Shown here: one piece after another, positions 45,349-54,447 of the stretch | How positions within the stretch are numbered: the stretch's first letter is position 1 | How the letters are laid out: every line of letters starts with the position of its first letter | DNA from: Shewanella morhuae | Lineage (GTDB): Bacteria; Pseudomonadota; Gammaproteobacteria; Enterobacterales; Shewanellaceae | Length of the DNA stretch: 64,000 nt | NCBI RefSeq assembly: GCF_900156405.1 | Contig: NZ_FTNN01000004.1 | Span: 217,029 to 281,028, forward strand | Reading direction: 5' to 3' | Notes under the pieces: model-generated | Seen by the model: only the letters and a program-made list of their open reading frames with translations | What the model was told of the DNA's origin: nothing | Database searches by the model: none | Program-made: the position numbers and the translations under genes

Positions 45349-45595
45349 AATTCTACTGCTCCAACGCTGGTTTTTTAGGCTATTTCTATCGCTGCGATAA
45401 GGGATCTCAACTGCAATACTGAGTTAAATTTATCGAGTCTGAAACGTCAATGCAACCAACTTGTTTCTATTTGAAAAAATCAAATATAACTGATTGTTTT
45501 AATATATTTTTAAATTCAGTAACTCTAAAAGTTGCATCTAATGACATTCACACTCAATCGTTCATTTCACGGTAACTGCAGAGTTAACCTGCTAG

Positions 45596-45934
45596 CTACT
45601 GCTCAGGTGGGTCAATCTCTATATATAACTCGCGCTGTTGGTAGTTATATGGTCGGTAATGACGTTCACCACAGATAAAATATCGATAAGGACGCATAGC
45701 AGTAATACAACCAAAGGGTAAAGCCTGTAGAATTTGAATTTGTTGCTGCCGACGAATCGATTCCTGCCACTCAAAATCTTTAAGCACTTGGTCGCGCACC
45801 GCAAAAGCATCTATAGGCTCACTCGAACGATTAACGATCACTTCACCGGCTACCACAGAAGTTGATATTAGCCCTGAGATAACAATCAAAAAAAGGCTTA
45901 TAACTCGACGATCTGCGTTTAAATTCCACCGCAT
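45596..45934 (-). CDS. Exported hypothetical protein
   Basis: A 112-residue protein with a signal peptide (VISLFLIVISGLISTSVVA-GE) and a mature part of about 82 residues containing two Cys (FGCITA, FICGER) and a Tyr/Arg-rich segment RPYRYFICGERHYRPYNYQQREL. The two Cys could form a disulfide in the periplasm. I do not recognise a family. It is divided from aroG and amtB by terminator-like or promoter-sized gaps, so likely monocistronic. Confidence 0.62.
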   Translation of the reverse strand: MRWNLNADRRVISLFLIVISGLISTSVVAGEVIVNRSSEPIDAFAVRDQVLKDFEWQESIRRQQQIQILQALPFGCITAMRPYRYFICGERHYRPYNYQQRELYIEIDPPEQ

Positions 45935-46054
45935 AGTTAGCTCCTAAACCATCGCTATAATATAAATTTTTTTAGTCAGCAGCTTAATACTAAGCCGACT
46001 CGTTTGTTCTACATTGACCCTCAATAATTGACCCTCAATAAAAAAACAAATCCA

Positions 46055-46084
46055 TAAAAAAAGCAGAGCCAAAGCTCTGCTTTA
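46055..46084 (-). terminator. Terminator of the glnK-amtB operon
   Basis: AAGCAGAGC-CAAA-GCTCTGCTT hairpin (46061-46082). On the minus strand it is followed by a long T-run. Confidence 0.85.
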
Positions 46085-46121
46085 CTATCCCTCGAACTAC
46101 GCTATGCATCAAGGTGTATTA

Positions 46122-47372
46122 TCAACTCGCACTTTTCACTGTGACAAACTCAGGATACGCATCAATACCGCAATCAGAAGAATCCATACCGTTATATTCC
46201 TCTTCCTCGGTAACGCGGATCCCCATGGTCATTTTAATCACATACCAGACTATAAATGATGAGCAAAATACCCAAGTAAAAATAATTGCAGCCCCTGTTA
46301 ACTGGGCACTTATCGTCGCGTCACTGTTGGATAATGGCACACACATTAACCCTAGGAATCCGGCCACACCGTGCACTGAAATCGCGCCAACAGGATCGTC
46401 GATTTTAATGCGATCTAAACCCACTATCGAGAATATCACGACGGCACCAGCCACTAAACCGATGACCCCCGCCATTAACAACGATGGAGATAATGGATCT
46501 GCAGTAATGGCGACTAAACCGGCGAGAATACCGTTGAGTACCATAGTGAGATCTGCTTTGCCCCAAATCATCTTGCACACAATAAGCGCCGAGATCGCAC
46601 CACAAGCGGCGGCGGTATTCGTATTAACGAACACTTTAGCCACTGAGCTGGCATTCGCTGCATCCGAGAGCATTAATTGCGAGCCGCCGTTGAAACCAAA
46701 CCATCCCATCCACAAAATAAACATCCCTAAGGTTGCCATAGGTAAGTTAGAGCCTGGTATAGGATTCACTTGTCCGTTAGGACCATATTTCCCCTTACGC
46801 GGCCCCAATAATAATACTCCCACTATTGCAGCCGTAGCTCCCGTCATATGCACGATACCGCTACCCGCAAAGTCTACAAAACCCAGTTTAGTGATAAACC
46901 CTTGTCCCCACGTCCAATAACCTTCAACAGGATAAATAATCCCTGTCATTACCACGGAAAAGAACAGGAAAGCCCATAACTTCATCCGTTCAGCCACAGC
47001 CCCAGAGACAATCGACATCGCCGTGGCAACAAAGACGACTTGGAAGAAGAAATCAGCTTCGAGCGCATGACTTGCGTCTGCAGATTGAGAGCCGATTAGC
47101 GTACCTAAACTAGGTAACCATCCACCTTCAGCATTATCTACGTACATAATGTTATACCCAACGAGCAAGTACATAACGCAGGCAATTGAATATAAAATTA
47201 CGTTCTTTGTTAATATTTCAGTAGTATTTTTAGAGCGGACTAAACCCGCCTCTAACATTGCAAACCCTGCGGCCATCCACATAACCAAAGCACCTGAAAC
47301 TAAAAAGTAAAATGTATCAAGCGCAAAGCGTAATTCAGTGACTGTACTGCCTAATTTTGTTAGCTCTTCCAT
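46122..47372 (-). CDS. amtB: Ammonium transporter
   Basis: A 416-residue, 11-TM Amt/Rh channel for ammonium. Typical blocks are FAMLEAGLVRSKNTTEILTKN, DFAGSGIVHMTGATAAIVG (first twin-pore His in the H-M-T context), ILWMGWFGFNGGSQL and DPVGAISVHGVAGFLG (second His region). The C-terminal tail GIRVTEEEEYNGMDSSDCG is the GlnK-interacting segment. The start at 47372 follows AGGGGCTAACA; an ATG at 47408 would overlap glnK and is rejected. It lies ten bases downstream of glnK, the usual pair. Confidence 0.95.
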   Translation of the reverse strand: MEELTKLGSTVTELRFALDTFYFLVSGALVMWMAAGFAMLEAGLVRSKNTTEILTKNVILYSIACVMYLLVGYNIMYVDNAEGGWLPSLGTLIGSQSADASHALEADFFFQVVFVATAMSIVSGAVAERMKLWAFLFFSVVMTGIIYPVEGYWTWGQGFITKLGFVDFAGSGIVHMTGATAAIVGVLLLGPRKGKYGPNGQVNPIPGSNLPMATLGMFILWMGWFGFNGGSQLMLSDAANASSVAKVFVNTNTAAACGAISALIVCKMIWGKADLTMVLNGILAGLVAITADPLSPSLLMAGVIGLVAGAVVIFSIVGLDRIKIDDPVGAISVHGVAGFLGLMCVPLSNSDATISAQLTGAAIIFTWVFCSSFIVWYVIKMTMGIRVTEEEEYNGMDSSDCGIDAYPEFVTVKSAS

Positions 47373-47382
47373 TGTTAGCCCC

Positions 47383-47721
47383 TTATAACGCTTCTGTATC
47401 GAGTTCACCCGTACGGATACGGATAGCGTGTTCTAAATCAACAACAAAAACCTTACCGTCGCCAATTTTTCCGGTATGGGCCGCGGTGGTAATAGCCTCT
47501 ATCAGCATGTCCAGATCCTCGGCCTTAATCGCTATTTCGAGTTTTACTTTTGGCAAAAAATCCACCTGATATTCGGCGCCGCGATACAGCTCTGTGTGCC
47601 CTTTTTGACGGCCAAAGCCCTTAACTTCGGTCACTGTCATACCCTCAATGCCGATTGCAGCAATAGCCTCACGAACATCATCCAACTTAAATGGCTTTAT
47701 GATTGCACTGACGAGTTTCAT
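47383..47721 (-). CDS. glnK: Nitrogen regulatory protein P-II
   Basis: A 112-residue PII trimer subunit that senses glutamine, ATP/ADP and 2-oxoglutarate and blocks AmtB. It begins MKLVSAIIKPFKLDDVREA, has the T-loop GRQKGHTELYRGAEY with the uridylylated Tyr, and the PII C-terminal signature TGKIGDGKVFVVDLEHAIRIRTGE. Position before amtB favours GlnK over GlnB. The start at 47721 follows GGAGGTC. A sigma-54/NtrC promoter is expected; only weak resemblances (TGGCC...TGAA about 60 bases upstream, a TGGTGCA half-site farther up) were seen. Confidence 0.94.
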   Translation of the reverse strand: MKLVSAIIKPFKLDDVREAIAAIGIEGMTVTEVKGFGRQKGHTELYRGAEYQVDFLPKVKLEIAIKAEDLDMLIEAITTAAHTGKIGDGKVFVVDLEHAIRIRTGELDTEAL

Positions 47722-48050
47722 TTTGACCTCCAAAAATACGATTGTTATTAACTTGTATCAAAGACAATTCAATCATTAGGCCATATATTTAAAGCATTGA
47801 TTTTTAATCATTAAAACCATTTGATGCTATTCTTTTAGACGCTAATTGCACCATAAAAGAGCAGTAACGGATTAGAGTTGCTCTTTTAACGAGCAATGCC
47901 ACTACAGTAACCATTCGACCTTAGGCCTATTGGTAACAGGGTTAAATTGGGGTTTACTGGATAGGTAGAAAATGAAGTAAGAGCTAAACCACTCAGTCCT
48001 AATAACGAAGATCAGACTAAGATAACTATTAAGCACGGAAGGAAGACCCG
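47722..48050. other. Divergent intergenic region glnK / isochorismatase
   Basis: 329 bases without a gene. It contains an inverted repeat TTGCTC-N7-GAGCAA at 47878-47896 and a TGCACCA half-site at about 47846, either of which might serve nitrogen control; neither is convincing alone. Confidence 0.4.
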
Positions 48051-48593
48051 ATGTTAAAACCCGAAGAATGTGTTCTTGTTATCGTCGATGTGCAGGGGAA
48101 ACTCGCACAAATCATGGATAACAGTGAAAAATTGCACCAACAGCTACAGACCTTAATTCAAGGTGCACAATTATTTGAAATCCCCATACTCTGGTTAGAG
48201 CAACTACCAGATAAACTTGGCACCACCAGCCCTGAGCTACAAACCTTACTGAATAAAACCAGCTCCCCTATAGCCAAACAGCATTTTAGCGGCTGGCACT
48301 GTGAAGAGTTTGCACAAGCACTCACTAAGACAAATCGCAAACATGTATTACTCGCAGGTATTGAAACCCACGTTTGTGTATATCAAACCTGTTGTGATCT
48401 TATCGAACAACAATATGCAGTGCATATCGTTGCTGATGGCGTCTCCTCACGTAGTGCCGATAATAAACAACTTGGGATCCAAATGATGACAGCACAAGGG
48501 GCACAGTTAACCAATGTGGAATCGTTATTATTTGAATTACAGCACCAAGCACAGGGTGATCGCTTTAGAGCATTAATCAAACTCATAAAGTGA
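48051..48593 (+). CDS. Isochorismatase-family cysteine hydrolase
   Basis: A 180-residue cytoplasmic hydrolase with the Asp-Lys-Cys triad: Asp in VLVIVDVQGKL (about 13), Lys in IAKQHFSGW (about 75) and Cys in GIETHVCVYQT (about 109). It resembles the YcaC/isochorismatase-like subgroup. Family members hydrolyse amides such as nicotinamide or ureidoacrylate, or vinyl ethers; substrate unknown here. GGAAGGAAGA precedes the ATG. It is convergent with nrfA across a shared terminator. Confidence 0.88.
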   Translation: MLKPEECVLVIVDVQGKLAQIMDNSEKLHQQLQTLIQGAQLFEIPILWLEQLPDKLGTTSPELQTLLNKTSSPIAKQHFSGWHCEEFAQALTKTNRKHVLLAGIETHVCVYQTCCDLIEQQYAVHIVADGVSSRSADNKQLGIQMMTAQGAQLTNVESLLFELQHQAQGDRFRALIKLIK

Positions 48594-48607
48594 GTTTGAT
48601 ACCCAAT

Positions 48608-48638
48608 AAAAAAGCCCTCGATATCGAGGGCTTTTTAG
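48608..48638. terminator. Bidirectional terminator before nrfA
   Basis: AAAAAGCCCTCGAT and ATCGAGGGCTTTTT form a continuous palindrome with A- and T-runs. Confidence 0.92.
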
Positions 48639-48673
48639 TAGAGCGTGGTTAACTCAGTTTAAAATATGGCTAA

Positions 48674-50077
48674 TTATTTGTAGGTTGCTTCGCGTTTTTT
48701 CGCTTCTTCATCCCACTTAGGTAACACGTTTTTCTTGAATGCTTCTTTGTCTGCATTCATTTTTTCCATGTCCATACCTAATACAGCTTGTGCTTTAGCT
48801 TTAGTCGAAATATCTGGAACGGCCACTGGATCTGTGATGCCTTTTTTACCCAGTAATTGCGCTAACTTAACCCGCGCATCAGCAGCTTTATTGACTGATG
48901 TTCCCAGCATACGCAGTGCTTCTTCTGGAGCATGAGCCGCTACGCCGTGAGACGCAATAGCTAAGTCCCAACGCCATTGTGAGTGACGGATATCAGTTAA
49001 GATTGGTTGCATTTCAGCTTCAGTTGCACCAGCTTTCCAAGCCGCGGCAGCTTCAAAGTGTGCTTTAACTAATTGTTCTTCCGCTTTCAACTTCATCTCT
49101 TTAACTTTAGCTTTACGCTCATTCGTCACACCGACCAAAAACTCTTTAGTTTGGTTGTGGCAAGTGGCACATGTTTCTTCAAAACGGTCAAATGGATTGC
49201 CCACTTTATGATCAGTAAACTTCTTACCTGCTGCATTGGTCACTTTTGGCATGTGACAATCAACACAACTGACGTTATTCATACCGTGAATGCCCATTTT
49301 CCACGTTTCATACTCAGGGTGCTGAGCTTTTAGCATAGGTGTTTTAGAAAGAGCATGTGTCCAATCTGAAAATTGGATTGAGTCATAATAGACTTCCATT
49401 TTGTCAACATTCATGCCCATATCCCATGGGAATTTAACAAAATTCTTTCTATCTTCGGTTTTCTCAAAATAATATTCAACGTGGCACTGACCACAAACCA
49501 TTGACTCTTTATCTTGTTTTGAAGCTTTACTAAAGGGTGTACCTATCACTTCAAAAGCACGATCTGCATAAGGGCGTGAAATACGTAACTTTGGAGAACC
49601 TTTTTCATGGCAATCACCACAACCAATGACATTAGTCACTTCAGGGCCGCCCTTTGACCACTTACCTTTGAAATAACCGTCCTCGCCTTGCTCTTCAATC
49701 AAACGAGGTACATCTGGGCTCTTACAGCTCCAGCACGCCATAGGCATTGGACCATCTTCTGCATCCACAGGAGCACCGGTACGTAGAGTATTACGCATAT
49801 CGGTTATGGCATACATGTGACCACGAGGCGCATTATAATCTTTAGCAAAACCATAGCCCGCCCATAAGATCACCATATTAGGGTCTTGGGCAAGCGCATC
49901 AACCATCTCTTCACTTTTATCCGTGTCGTGCCAGCTATTATATTGGTTAGCAAACTTATCTTTATAAACTTCATTACGAGGTTCGGTCTTATCACTCGCC
50001 ATTGCACTCGTTGCCATGAAGCTGGCGGCAACCAATGCACTTAATGCAAGGGACTTACCTGTCATCTTCTTCATCAT
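48674..50077 (-). CDS. nrfA: Cytochrome c552 nitrite reductase (ammonia-forming)
   Basis: A 467-residue periplasmic pentahaem enzyme reducing nitrite to ammonium with six electrons. The catalytic haem motif is C-x-x-C-K ([10 protein letters not shown]), and four C-x-x-C-H motifs follow (CGDCH, CGQCH, CVDCH, CATCH). A signal peptide ends near AMA-SD. The sequence agrees closely with the Shewanella NrfA I remember. The start is MMKK at 50077 (50074 also possible) after GGAGATGAG. As in other Shewanella there are no nrfBCD genes beside it; electrons probably come from CymA. The narQ-narP pair diverges upstream. Confidence 0.97.
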   Translation of the reverse strand: MMKKMTGKSLALSALVAASFMATSAMASDKTEPRNEVYKDKFANQYNSWHDTDKSEEMVDALAQDPNMVILWAGYGFAKDYNAPRGHMYAITDMRNTLRTGAPVDAEDGPMPMACWSCKSPDVPRLIEEQGEDGYFKGKWSKGGPEVTNVIGCGDCHEKGSPKLRISRPYADRAFEVIGTPFSKASKQDKESMVCGQCHVEYYFEKTEDRKNFVKFPWDMGMNVDKMEVYYDSIQFSDWTHALSKTPMLKAQHPEYETWKMGIHGMNNVSCVDCHMPKVTNAAGKKFTDHKVGNPFDRFEETCATCHNQTKEFLVGVTNERKAKVKEMKLKAEEQLVKAHFEAAAAWKAGATEAEMQPILTDIRHSQWRWDLAIASHGVAAHAPEEALRMLGTSVNKAADARVKLAQLLGKKGITDPVAVPDISTKAKAQAVLGMDMEKMNADKEAFKKNVLPKWDEEAKKREATYK

Positions 50078-50185
50078 CTCATCTCCGTGTTGCATTATTG
50101 TTATTAATTACGACATCTCCATGGTCGAACTTAATAGCTTACCCCCTCCAAAGACATACCTCTTAGTGAGTATAGTGTGCGAAGT

Positions 50186-50199
50186 TTGCGCTAGATCAA
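50186..50199. promoter_or_regulatory. Candidate EtrA/FNR-type site
   Basis: TTGCGCTAGATCAA has a perfect right half (ATCAA) and a partial left half of the FNR consensus TTGAT-N4-ATCAA. It lies in the nrfA-narQ intergenic region, where oxygen-responsive control is expected. Confidence 0.4.
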
Positions 50200-50317
50200 A
50201 ATGTAATCGTGTTGTTGTTCACACTTCTGTATTTTTGTTAATGTATTACATTATTTTCTAATGTAAAAAACACTGCAAAACGCAACGACAATGGCCACCA
50301 AGATGGATAGCGGAATA

Positions 50318-52135
50318 ATGAAACGAGGCAGTCTTACCTCTAAAATATTAGGGGTAATGTTAATACTTATTCTACTTTCGAGTAGTTTGTCGACCTTTGC
50401 TATCATCAATTTGTCTTACAGTTTAGGCGATGCTAAAGCCATTAACGCTTCAGGTTCGCTACGCATGCAAAGTTATCGACTGATGTTCTATGCTAATTCA
50501 GGTAGCGACAATGCCCACAAGAAAATAATGGAATTTGAAAATACCCTCCACTCTGAAGCCCTGCAACCGACTAAAGGCTGGCTAAGCCAGCCAAAAATTA
50601 TTAACCAATACCAACTCGTGGTCGATAAATGGTTAGTGATGAAGCACTATATTGAGCAGGAAAACTCTCGCGATTATGTGACGTCTTTGAAGGATTTTGT
50701 CGATACCATCGATTTATTGGTACTCGAAATGGAGCAACACGCCGCCTTTAAGCTTAAGTTACTTGCCGTTAGCCAAATATTAGGCCTAGGTATAATGCTG
50801 ATTATCGCTTTTGTTGTTGTACGTTTTACCCGCAAAAAAGTGGTGATCCCGTTACAAAAGTTAATGGAGTCGGCGAATACGATTTCAAAGGGTAATTTTG
50901 AAATCGAAATGCCCGAAACTGAATATATCGAACTTACCGCATTGAAAAATGCGCTACAAAAAACAGCCAAAGAACTCGCGACCTTGTATGGTGATTTAGA
51001 GTCTCAAGTGACTGAAAAAACTTTAGCACTAACAAGGGCAAACAATGAGCTGACATTCTTGTATGATAATCTCATGACATTAAATGCTAATAAACTTGAT
51101 TACAAGGCACTAAAGTCAGCGCTAAACCAGCTAAAAAATTATGAATCACTCAACCATTTACGACTTATCATCCAGTATCCAGAACAAGAAATTGAGATCA
51201 TTGAAGCCGATGGCGGCTGGCCAGATTCACCATCAGAAACCACACGTTTTCCGCTACAATTTGAGCACGCTAACCTAGGTTATTTAGAGTTAATCTCTGA
51301 CCAAACGCCCAATATTGCACTGTTTAGTAATTTCGCTATTATGCTCAACCGCTCTATCGTGATCCACAATGCAACTGAGCAGAGACAGCAACTAGCACTG
51401 ATGGAGGAGCGCGGCGTGATTGCGCGGGAATTACATGATTCACTTGGACAAGTGCTGTCTTTTTTAAAAATTCAAATTAGTTTGCTGCGTAAAAACTTAG
51501 ACTACAGTTGCCGTAGCCCATCGGTTGAAAATCAACTCACTGAAATCAACGAAGGGGTGAGTACAGCTTATGTGCAGCTCAGGGAGTTACTCTCCACTTT
51601 TAGATTAACCATCAAAGAACCTGATCTGAAAAGTGCCTTAGAAGCTATGCTCGAACAGCTTAGAACAAAAACGGAGGTGAAGATCACTCTACACTATAAA
51701 CTGGCACCACAATGGCTTGAAGCAAAACAACATATTCATATATTGCAAATCACTCGAGAAGCCACACTTAATGCCATTAAACATGCCAAAGCGAGTTTGA
51801 TTAACATACATTGTTATAAAGATGAATATGGTATGGTCAATATTAATGTGTGTGATAACGGCATCGGTGTTAAATATTTAAAAGAACGCGATCAACACTT
51901 TGGCATAGGGATCATGCACGAACGAGCGAGTAAACTTTCAGGCAGGGTTATTTTTAGTGATAACACACCTACTCACTTTGATACCGATACAACAATAATT
52001 GAGCAAGGATGCAGTAAACAAGCAGATACAGTCAGCTCCAATAATCCATTAGGCCCAGCGCAGTATGCCAACGGCTCAATAGGCACTAGAGTGACGCTTA
52101 TTTTTCCCTCTCAACAGGAGCCTTTAAATGGGTAA
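50318..52135 (+). CDS. narQ: Nitrate/nitrite sensor histidine kinase
   Basis: A 605-residue inner-membrane sensor. TM1 is at about 9-33, then a periplasmic region opening with the P-box-like INASGSLRMQSYRL (42-55), and TM2 near 165-185. A HAMP linker, a Cys-less central module, and a HisKA_3-type domain follow, with ARELHDSLGQVLSFL (His about 373), N box EATLNAIKHA and G1 box DNGIG. An unusual ~38-residue polar insertion (about 548-585) lies between FGIGIMHERASKLSG and the final GTRVTLIFP. It signals to NarP, whose gene overlaps by eight bases. ATG 50318 matches the NarQ start; 50291 is an alternative. Confidence 0.9.
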   Translation: MKRGSLTSKILGVMLILILLSSSLSTFAIINLSYSLGDAKAINASGSLRMQSYRLMFYANSGSDNAHKKIMEFENTLHSEALQPTKGWLSQPKIINQYQLVVDKWLVMKHYIEQENSRDYVTSLKDFVDTIDLLVLEMEQHAAFKLKLLAVSQILGLGIMLIIAFVVVRFTRKKVVIPLQKLMESANTISKGNFEIEMPETEYIELTALKNALQKTAKELATLYGDLESQVTEKTLALTRANNELTFLYDNLMTLNANKLDYKALKSALNQLKNYESLNHLRLIIQYPEQEIEIIEADGGWPDSPSETTRFPLQFEHANLGYLELISDQTPNIALFSNFAIMLNRSIVIHNATEQRQQLALMEERGVIARELHDSLGQVLSFLKIQISLLRKNLDYSCRSPSVENQLTEINEGVSTAYVQLRELLSTFRLTIKEPDLKSALEAMLEQLRTKTEVKITLHYKLAPQWLEAKQHIHILQITREATLNAIKHAKASLINIHCYKDEYGMVNINVCDNGIGVKYLKERDQHFGIGIMHERASKLSGRVIFSDNTPTHFDTDTTIIEQGCSKQADTVSSNNPLGPAQYANGSIGTRVTLIFPSQQEPLNG

Positions 52136-52757
52136 ACCTTATTCTGTTCTGGTGGTCGATGACCATCCTCTTTTGCGTAAAGGCATTTGCCAACTCATCG
52201 CTTCAGATACTGATTTCAACTTGTTTGGTGAAGCGGGCAGCGGTTTAGATGCATTAACTGCCGTTGCCACCGATGAGCCAGACATCATCTTGCTCGACCT
52301 GAATATGAAAGGTATGACGGGCCTTGATACCCTTAACGCCATGCGCCAAGAAGGTGTGACCTCGCGCATAGTGATACTGACAGTATCCGATGCCAAACAG
52401 GATGTTATTCGTTTATTACGCGCTGGTGCCGATGGCTACTTACTCAAAGATACTGAGCCTGACTTACTCCTTGAAAAACTCAAAAACGCCATGCTTGGCC
52501 ACAGGGTAATAAGTGAAGAGGTTGAGGAATATCTTTACGAACTAAAAGATGCCACCGATGAGCAAGAATGGATAGCAACCTTAACCCCAAGGGAGTTGCA
52601 AATATTGGAGCAACTGGCAGAGGGATTAAGTAACCGAATGATTTCGGAGCATTTACACATTAGTGAAGGCACGGTCAAAGTACACGTGAAAAACCTACTG
52701 CGTAAAGCTAATGCCAAGTCGAGAACCGAAATGGCAGTGCGCTACCTGAATCAATAA
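52128..52757 (+). CDS. narP: Nitrate/nitrite response regulator
   Basis: A 209-residue NarL/FixJ-type regulator. The receiver domain has acidic DD at 11-12, phosphoacceptor Asp57 in DIILLDLNM, and Thr/Lys in ILTVSDAK and LLKDTEP. The C-terminal LuxR-type HTH is TPRELQILEQLAEGLSNRMISEHLHISEGTVKVHVKNLLRKA (about 150-192). It overlaps narQ by eight bases, so the two are coupled, and nrfA next door is the probable target. A strong terminator follows. Confidence 0.93.
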   Translation: MGKPYSVLVVDDHPLLRKGICQLIASDTDFNLFGEAGSGLDALTAVATDEPDIILLDLNMKGMTGLDTLNAMRQEGVTSRIVILTVSDAKQDVIRLLRAGADGYLLKDTEPDLLLEKLKNAMLGHRVISEEVEEYLYELKDATDEQEWIATLTPRELQILEQLAEGLSNRMISEHLHISEGTVKVHVKNLLRKANAKSRTEMAVRYLNQ

Positions 52758-52789
52758 TATGCTGAGTAATCACTCGTTATAGCAGATAC

Positions 52790-52825
52790 ACGAAAGGCAA
52801 TCATCTGATTGCCTTTCGTTTTTTG
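52790..52825 (+). terminator. Terminator after narP
   Basis: ACGAAAGGCAATCA-TC-TGATTGCCTTTCGT perfect 14-bp stem followed by TTTTTGG. Confidence 0.93.
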
Positions 52826-52858
52826 GATCAGAATTTAATATATCATTTCGACAGATGG

Positions 52859-53233
52859 TTACAGGCCCTTCTCTACAAACTGTCGCCAGCTCAACAACGC
52901 TTGCTCAAAATCCTCTAGGCCACAATAGGCTTCAGACTCAGCATCGTAAAGCGACATTGCTTCTTCTAATTCATATTCTTGTTCAAAGCCTAAAGTGTTG
53001 GCAAAAACTCGCGCCTGCTCACGCTCTAATTCTAAGGTAAAATCATTACCAACAAGGCGCCATGCTCCCAATTTATCGTTTTGAATTGCGTTAATCGTAT
53101 CCAATACTTGCTGGATTTGGACTAAATCTGGCCCTAATTCCTCCGTAAACCATTGCCCAAGCACTTCATGATCCATGCTGAAATTGGCCAAAAAAGTGCC
53201 CGTTAAACTATTACGCCGAAATTCGAATTCCAT
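52859..53233 (-). CDS. yacL: YacL / UPF0231 family protein
   Basis: A 124-residue acidic cytoplasmic protein. The start MEFEFRRNSLTGTFLANFSMDHEVLGQWFTEELG and the C-terminal EAYCGLEDFEQALLSWRQFVE are characteristic of UPF0231 (E. coli YacL). The function is unknown. It is convergent with narP, and the terminator before it could also serve this gene. Confidence 0.9.
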   Translation of the reverse strand: MEFEFRRNSLTGTFLANFSMDHEVLGQWFTEELGPDLVQIQQVLDTINAIQNDKLGAWRLVGNDFTLELEREQARVFANTLGFEQEYELEEAMSLYDAESEAYCGLEDFEQALLSWRQFVEKGL

Positions 53234-53419
53234 TTTATGGTCTCTTTGTGCTAAGCCTACTCAGACTAATTTTAACCTATCTGCAGCGAAGTTGCTTAGC
53301 TTCAGTCTGTTATGTTTATTAATGCAGATCTCCTATCACAGTGCTAAGTACCGACTTCATTTTCTTTGTAAAATCAGTTAGCTTGTTTACATGATTCTGG
53401 ACGTTAAATGGAATGTGAT

Positions 53420-54385
53420 ATGCACGATGGATTTATCTATAGTTTAGTGCTTAGTGGTGCTCAAGCGGGTTCAACTTTAAGCTTAGAACAAATTGAACAA
53501 TGGGATCCCAAGGATGGTTTACTCTGGCTGCATCTTCGCTATCGCAATAAAAAAGCGCGCCACTGGATACTCAATAGCGGCCTACCTAAAGTCGAAAGTG
53601 ATGCTTTACTGGCGCAAGATACTCGCCCCCGCGCCGTCATCGCTGGCGAAGGTATATTACTTGCGTTACGCGGGGTTAACCTTAACCCCAATTCAGCTCC
53701 CGAAGACATGATAGCGGTGCGTATCTTCGCCGATAAGCAGCGGATAATTTCGACCTGCGATCGCGAGTTACAATCAGTTAAAGATGTAGCGGAATTAATC
53801 ATTGAAGGCTCAGGCCCAACTACAACTGGCGATTTTATTGTTGCTGTGTGTGAACGGCTCACCAATCGAAAAGTCGAGTTTATCGATAAACTCGAAGAAC
53901 AACTATCTGATTTAGAAGAGCTAGTTGTCTCGGGTAATGTAAAGGATTTGCGTACCGACATCGCGGAGTTACGTCGTCAAACTGTGGCTATTCGCCGCTA
54001 TTTAGCCCCGCAGCGCGAAGCATTCTCAAAAATGATTGCAGAACAATTCAGTCTGTTTACCGACTCAGAAAGACTCAAACTCAGGGAAACAAACGATAAG
54101 CTTATTCGCACGATAGAAGATCTTGATGCCCTGCGCGATAGGGCTAATGTGACTCAAGAAGAATTACTCAGCCAACAATCAGAACAGCTTAATAAACGCT
54201 TATATTTCTTATCTTTAGTGTCGGCAATCTTTTTACCGCTGGGCTTTTTAACAGGTTTACTTGGGGTCAATATTGGTGGCATACCGGGCGCGGACAACAC
54301 TTGGGCCTTTGCCACCTTCTGCGGCATATTAATCTCACTCGTTGGACTACAAATGGCGCTGTTCTATCGATTTAAATGGTTATAG
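53420..54385 (+). CDS. zntB: Zinc transporter ZntB (CorA family)
   Basis: A 321-residue CorA-type protein with a large N-terminal cytoplasmic domain (about 1-255) rich in helices (KVEFIDKLEEQLSDLEELV, RYLAPQREAFSKM), then two C-terminal TM helices (LSLVSAIFLPLGFLTGLLGVNIGGIPG and FATFCGILISLVGLQMALF). The loop motif is GVNIGGIPG, i.e. the ZntB-type G-x-N variant rather than the GMN of CorA magnesium channels. It moves Zn(II). GGAATG lies seven bases upstream of ATG 53420; ATG 53408 would add four residues. Confidence 0.9.
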   Translation: MHDGFIYSLVLSGAQAGSTLSLEQIEQWDPKDGLLWLHLRYRNKKARHWILNSGLPKVESDALLAQDTRPRAVIAGEGILLALRGVNLNPNSAPEDMIAVRIFADKQRIISTCDRELQSVKDVAELIIEGSGPTTTGDFIVAVCERLTNRKVEFIDKLEEQLSDLEELVVSGNVKDLRTDIAELRRQTVAIRRYLAPQREAFSKMIAEQFSLFTDSERLKLRETNDKLIRTIEDLDALRDRANVTQEELLSQQSEQLNKRLYFLSLVSAIFLPLGFLTGLLGVNIGGIPGADNTWAFATFCGILISLVGLQMALFYRFKWL

Positions 54386-54398
54386 CCACATCAATAAA

Positions 54399-54431
54399 AA
54401 CAACGTCAATCGATTAGGATTGGCGTTGTTA
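54399..54431. terminator. Bidirectional terminator between zntB and the lysC operon
   Basis: ACAACGTCAATC and GATTGGCGTTGT form a stem with one mismatch around GATTAG, flanked by A- and T-rich bases. Confidence 0.75.
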
Positions 54432-54447
54432 TTACTGATGTTAGCCA

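Noticed and set aside
46114..46920. 268-residue plus-strand frame opposite amtB
   Set aside because: Antisense shadow of the certain amtB gene; Pro/Thr/Ile-rich translation without family features.
47760..47860. Sigma-54 promoter for glnK
   Set aside because: The best match lacks the GC of the -12 element; only a TGGCC and an NtrC-like half-site are present.
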